Shown piece after piece: positions 60,354 through 64,000 of a DNA stretch of 64,000 nucleotides (position 1 is its first letter; each line of letters opens with the position of its first letter). Both the position numbers and the translations under genes were made by a program. The notes under the pieces were generated by a model. That model was given only the letters and a program-made list of their open reading frames with translations. It was not told the origin of the DNA and made no database searches. Source of the stretch: Novosphingobium sp. CF614 (GTDB taxonomy: Bacteria > Pseudomonadota > Alphaproteobacteria > Sphingomonadales > Sphingomonadaceae); contig NZ_FOOR01000006.1 in NCBI RefSeq assembly GCF_900113255.1, positions 1-64,000 of the forward strand, given 5' to 3'.

Positions 60354-62210
60354 ATGCCCGCCTATCGTTCCCGCACTTCCACCCACGGCCGCAACATGGC
60401 CGGCGCGCGCGGGCTGTGGCGCGCGACCGGCATGAAGGACGGCGATTTCGGCAAGCCGATCATCGCGGTGGTCAATTCGTTCACCCAGTTCGTGCCGGGC
60501 CATGTCCACCTCAAGGACCTGGGCCAGCTGGTCGCGCGGGAGATCGAGGCGGCGGGCGGGGTCGCCAAGGAATTCAACACCATCGCGGTAGATGACGGCA
60601 TCGCCATGGGCCATGACGGCATGCTCTATTCGCTGCCCAGCCGCGACCTGATCGCGGACAGCGTGGAATACATGGTCAATGCCCACTGCGCCGACGCCAT
60701 GGTCTGCATCTCCAACTGCGACAAGATCACGCCGGGCATGCTGATGGCGGCACTGCGGATCAATATCCCGGTGGTGTTCGTTTCAGGCGGGCCGATGGAA
60801 GCGGGCAAGGTCGTGCTCAAGGGCAAGGAGCAGGCGCTGGACCTGGTGGACGCCATGGTCGCCGCCGCCGATGAGAGCTATAGCGACGAGGAAGTGGCTT
60901 CGATCGAACGGGCGGCCTGCCCGACTTGCGGCTCGTGCTCGGGCATGTTCACCGCGAACTCGATGAACTGCCTGACCGAGGCGCTGGGCCTCTCGCTGCC
61001 CGGCAACGGCTCGACGCTCGCCACCCATGCCGACCGTGAGCGGCTGTTCCGCGAAGCGGGGCGCCTCACCGTCGACTTGTGCCACCGCTATTACGAGCAG
61101 GAGGACGAGAGCGTCCTGCCGCGCACGATCGCCAGCTTCGAGGCTTTCGAGAACGCGATGAGCCTCGATATCGCGATGGGCGGATCGACCAATACCGTGC
61201 TGCACCTGCTGGCCGCCGCGAGCGAGGCGGGGGTGGACTTCACCATGGCCGATATCGACCGGCTCAGCCGCAAGGTGCCGTGCCTGTCCAAGGTCGCCCC
61301 GGCCAAGGCCGACGTGCACATGGAAGACGTCCACCGCGCCGGCGGCATCATGGCGATCCTGGGTGAGCTGGACCGGGCAGGCCTGCTTCACACCGATCAG
61401 CCGACCGTTCATGCCAGGACGCTCGGCGATGCGCTCAACCGCTGGGATATCGCCCGCACCAACGAGCCCTCGGTGCAGGAATTCTTCAAGGCGGCCCCCG
61501 GCGGCGTACCGACCCAGACCGCCTTCAGCCAGGCGCGCCGCTGGGACGAACTGGATCTCGATCGCGAGCAGGGCGTCATCCGCGATAAGGAGCATGCCTT
61601 CAGCCAGGACGGCGGCCTGGCCGTGCTCTATGGCAACATAGCGCGCGACGGCTGCATCGTGAAGACCGCCGGCGTGGACGAATCCATCCTCAAGTTCACC
61701 GGCCCGGCGCGCGTCTATGAAAGCCAGGACGCGGCCGTGGCGGGCATCCTGGGCGGGCAGGTGAAGCACGGCGATGTCGTGGTGATCCGCTACGAAGGGC
61801 CGCGCGGTGGGCCGGGCATGCAGGAAATGCTCTACCCCACCAGCTACCTGAAATCGAAGGGCCTGGGCAAGGCCTGCGCGCTCATCACCGATGGGCGCTT
61901 CTCGGGCGGCACTTCCGGCCTTTCGATCGGCCACGCCTCGCCGGAAGCGGCCGAGGGCGGGGTGATCGGCCTGGTCGAAAACGGCGACACGATCGCGATC
62001 GACATTCCCGGCCGCACCATCGAACTGCTGGTCCCGGACGAGGATCTGGCCCGCCGCCGCTCCGCCCAGGAAGCGCGCGGGGCCGAAGCCTGGACTCCGG
62101 TCCATCCCCGCAAGCGCAAGGTTTCCGCCGCTCTGCAAGCCTATGCGGCGATGACCACCAGCGCCGCGCGCGGCGCGGTGCGCGACGTGACCCAATTGAA
62201 GCGCGGATGA
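60354..62210 (+). CDS. ilvD: dihydroxy-acid dehydratase
   Basis: 618 residues from ATG 60354 with CGGAG upstream. Iron-sulfur ligands fit Cys122 in NCDKITPGM and Cys195 in [18 protein letters not shown]-like and [20 protein letters not shown] complete the enzyme. It dehydrates dihydroxy-isovalerate/methylvalerate in valine and isoleucine synthesis. Overlaps the next gene (ATGA). Confidence 0.97.
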   Translation: MPAYRSRTSTHGRNMAGARGLWRATGMKDGDFGKPIIAVVNSFTQFVPGHVHLKDLGQLVAREIEAAGGVAKEFNTIAVDDGIAMGHDGMLYSLPSRDLIADSVEYMVNAHCADAMVCISNCDKITPGMLMAALRINIPVVFVSGGPMEAGKVVLKGKEQALDLVDAMVAAADESYSDEEVASIERAACPTCGSCSGMFTANSMNCLTEALGLSLPGNGSTLATHADRERLFREAGRLTVDLCHRYYEQEDESVLPRTIASFEAFENAMSLDIAMGGSTNTVLHLLAAASEAGVDFTMADIDRLSRKVPCLSKVAPAKADVHMEDVHRAGGIMAILGELDRAGLLHTDQPTVHARTLGDALNRWDIARTNEPSVQEFFKAAPGGVPTQTAFSQARRWDELDLDREQGVIRDKEHAFSQDGGLAVLYGNIARDGCIVKTAGVDESILKFTGPARVYESQDAAVAGILGGQVKHGDVVVIRYEGPRGGPGMQEMLYPTSYLKSKGLGKACALITDGRFSGGTSGLSIGHASPEAAEGGVIGLVENGDTIAIDIPGRTIELLVPDEDLARRRSAQEARGAEAWTPVHPRKRKVSAALQAYAAMTTSAARGAVRDVTQLKRG

Positions 62211-62620
62211 GCGCGCTGGAGGCGAGGACGCTCCGGTCGTCCCGGGTAAGCCTGGGACGATACGATTGGCGGGGCGGATGCCTGCTGCCGTTTGCGCTCG
62301 CCGCCTGTTCGTCCCAATCCGAACCGCCGCCGGTGGCTGCCGGGGACGAGCATATCGCCTGCGCGGTCGCCGGTTCGGCCCAGCTGGCGCCGGTCTGCTC
62401 GGTGGAACGTTCGGAGCGCCAGGGCAAGCTGACGCTCGTCGTGCATCACCCCGACGGCGCCTTTCGCCGTTTCGACGTGATGACCGATGGGACCGGCCTG
62501 GCGGTGGCCGATGGAGCAGAGGAAGGAATGACCAGGCTGGTGGGCGGCAAGCTGGAAATAACCGTGGGCGCGGACCGCTACGTCTTTCCAGTGACGGCGA
62601 AGAAAGATGCCATACGCTGA
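62207..62620 (+). CDS. small lipoprotein of unknown function
   Basis: 137 residues starting within the ilvD stop (ATGA). A late but clear lipobox ([11 protein letters not shown], Cys about 34) predicts lipid anchoring. The mature part ([53 protein letters not shown]) looks beta-rich, with two cysteines that could pair. No family with a known role is recognised. It overlaps the next gene by 14 bases. Confidence 0.75.
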   Translation: MSALEARTLRSSRVSLGRYDWRGGCLLPFALAACSSQSEPPPVAAGDEHIACAVAGSAQLAPVCSVERSERQGKLTLVVHHPDGAFRRFDVMTDGTGLAVADGAEEGMTRLVGGKLEITVGADRYVFPVTAKKDAIR

Positions 62621-64000
62621 GCAGATCCTCACGGTGGCGCGGATGCGCGGTGCCGAGCAGGCGCTGATCGACGCGGGATCGAGCGTCGACGCGCTGATGC
62701 AGGTCGCCGGGCGCGGCGCGGCGGACTGGGTCTGGCGCCTGGCGGCGCACCGCAAGGTGACGGTGCTGTGCGGTCCCGGCAACAATGGCGGCGACGGCTA
62801 CGTGATCGCCGAGGCGCTTCGCGAGCGTGGCGGCCGCGTCACGATCGTCGCGGCGACGGAACCGAAAACCGACGCGGCCGGGAACGCGCGCGCGCTTTAC
62901 GGCGGCGAAGTGCAGGGGCCCGATGCCAGGCCGCACGGCGAAGTGCTGGTCGATTGCCTGTTCGGCAGCGGGTTGACCCGGCCGCTGTCGGACGAGCACT
63001 TCGAATTGCTGAACCGCCTGGCCGATACGCATCGCCACCGCATCGCCGTGGACCTGCCGAGCGGGGTGCAATCGGATTCGGGCATGGTGCTGAACGAGGG
63101 TTTGCCGCAATACGACCTGACCCTGGCCCTCGGCGCGTGGAAGTTCGCGCACTTCCTGATGCCGGCCACGGCGCGGGCCGGGGCCTTGCGACTGGTTCCG
63201 ATCGGCGTTTCGGCGATCGAAGGCGCCGCGCGGGTGATCGCGCGGCCCCGCTTGCGCGCGCCGGCGGCCGATTCGCACAAGTACCGGCGCGGCCTGCTGG
63301 CCGTGGTCGGCGGACGAATGCCGGGCGCGGCGCTGCTCGCCTGCATGGCGGCGCAAGGCGCGGGGGCGGGGTACGTCAAGCTGTTCGCGCAGTCCGGGCT
63401 CGCCGGAGCACAAGTGCCGCCCGATCTGGTGATCGATGCCAGCCTGCTTACCGAAGTGCTTTCGGATGACCGCAACAGCGCGGTGCTGGTCGGCCCGGGT
63501 CTCGGCCGCGACGCGGCGGCGCGAGAGCGACTGGCGATCGGGCTGGCCGATCCGGTTCCGGCGATCGTCGATGCCGACGCGCTGGTCCTGCTCGGGGCAC
63601 GCCAGCTTGCCGGGCGGACCGCGCCGACGATCGCCACCCCGCACGAGGGCGAACTGGTCGCGCTGGAGCGCGCCTTCGCCTGCGAGGGCAGCGGGACCAG
63701 GCCCGAGCGCGCGCTGGCGCTGGCAAGCGCGAGCGGCATGATCGTGGTCGCCAAGGGACCCGACACGGTGGTCGCCGCGCCGGACGGCCGCCTCGCGTGC
63801 GCCCCGCGTGCCGTCCCCTGGCTTTCGACCGCCGGAACCGGCGACGTGCTGGCGGGCGTGATCGCCAGCCGCGTGGCCACTGGTCAGGAGGCGTTCGACG
63901 CGGCTTGCGCCGGCATCTGGCTCCACGGCGAGGCGGCGCGGCTGTGCGGGCCGGCCTTCACGGCGGGACAACTGGCACGCAAAGTGCCCGAGGCGCTGGC
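62607..64000 (+). CDS. nnr: bifunctional NAD(P)HX epimerase/dehydratase, 3' end cut
   Basis: ATG 62607 to the window edge, 464 residues so far. The N-terminal YjeF/epimerase part (VTVLCGPGNNGGDGYVIAEA, LVDCLFGSGL, IAVDLPSGVQSDSGM) is followed by the ADP/ATP-dependent dehydratase part (HKYRRGLLAVVGGRMPGAAL, ATPHEGELVAL, VVAKGPDTVVAAPDG, STAGTGDVLAGVI). It repairs damaged NADHX and NADPHX. The end is not in the window, so the length is not known. Confidence 0.95.
   Translation, partial: MPYAEQILTVARMRGAEQALIDAGSSVDALMQVAGRGAADWVWRLAAHRKVTVLCGPGNNGGDGYVIAEALRERGGRVTIVAATEPKTDAAGNARALYGGEVQGPDARPHGEVLVDCLFGSGLTRPLSDEHFELLNRLADTHRHRIAVDLPSGVQSDSGMVLNEGLPQYDLTLALGAWKFAHFLMPATARAGALRLVPIGVSAIEGAARVIARPRLRAPAADSHKYRRGLLAVVGGRMPGAALLACMAAQGAGAGYVKLFAQSGLAGAQVPPDLVIDASLLTEVLSDDRNSAVLVGPGLGRDAAARERLAIGLADPVPAIVDADALVLLGARQLAGRTAPTIATPHEGELVALERAFACEGSGTRPERALALASASGMIVVAKGPDTVVAAPDGRLACAPRAVPWLSTAGTGDVLAGVIASRVATGQEAFDAACAGIWLHGEAARLCGPAFTAGQLARKVPEAL

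Noticed and set aside
60783..63971. Very long minus-strand frame over ilvD and nnr
   Set aside because: Complementary to clear ilvD and nnr domains and contains no family motif.

Overview
The window looks like chromosomal DNA of a high-GC alphaproteobacterium, most probably a sphingomonad (Novosphingobium/Sphingobium-like). The grounds are the gene neighbourhoods as I remember them (infA-maf-RNase E/G-yacG; hisG-hisD-nusB-thiL; bolA and J-domain gene near cobS; ilvD-lipoprotein-nnr), abundant TonB-dependent receptors, and the dense GC-rich coding with many 4-base start/stop overlaps. No database was searched; every family call comes from reading motifs.

Layout. 1-2450 holds small accessory and stress genes: the 3' end of an unidentified gene, a three-gene operon with two antitoxin-type (MbcA/ParS/Xre C-terminal) proteins and no visible toxin, a second IF-1 paralogue, and a cold-shock gene with a small partner. 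After tRNA-Ser, 3017-11394 is a tightly packed forward array: two cell-wall proteins, a D,D-carboxypeptidase, tmk, holB, metG, tatD, a PhnP-like hydrolase and two tiny genes. A sensory diguanylate cyclase follows. 13306-14460 is a decayed patch with a perfect 29-bp inverted repeat, an internally deleted IS5-type remnant and a broken lacI-type repressor gene whose probable operator still sits intact before a ribokinase gene.

15480-19928 is an iron-uptake unit: a PepSY membrane protein and two small membrane proteins on one strand, divergent from a TonB-dependent siderophore receptor, with a Fur-like box between. 20122-27639 carries tRNA-Phe, yacG/RNase/maf/infA, a second TonB-dependent receptor with an unusual cysteine-containing repeat insert, and uvrC. 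27827-35922 holds an acetyltransferase, a proton pyrophosphatase, thiL, nusB, hisD, hisG, bolA and a J-domain gene.

36127-42297 is the most distinctive block: nine small enzyme genes on the minus strand (three glutathione S-transferases, four VOC proteins, a doubled DUF1428 protein and an AHSA1/SRPBCC protein), many translationally coupled, divergent from an HxlR-family regulator that has a possible sensor cysteine and a palindrome at its start codon. It reads as an electrophile- or toxin-handling operon, apparently inserted between a J-domain gene and cobS. cobT does not follow cobS.

43494-64000 returns to core genes: truA, fmt, recR, a lipoprotein esterase, era, rnc, lepB, pgi, a subtilisin-type lipoprotein, moaB, a Slt transglycosylase, a uracil-DNA-glycosylase-like protein, ETF-ubiquinone oxidoreductase, ispE, an N-formylglutamate amidohydrolase family protein, ilvD, a small lipoprotein and the start of the NAD(P)HX repair enzyme. 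Several intergenic gaps carry interspersed palindromic repeats or exact short tandem duplications.
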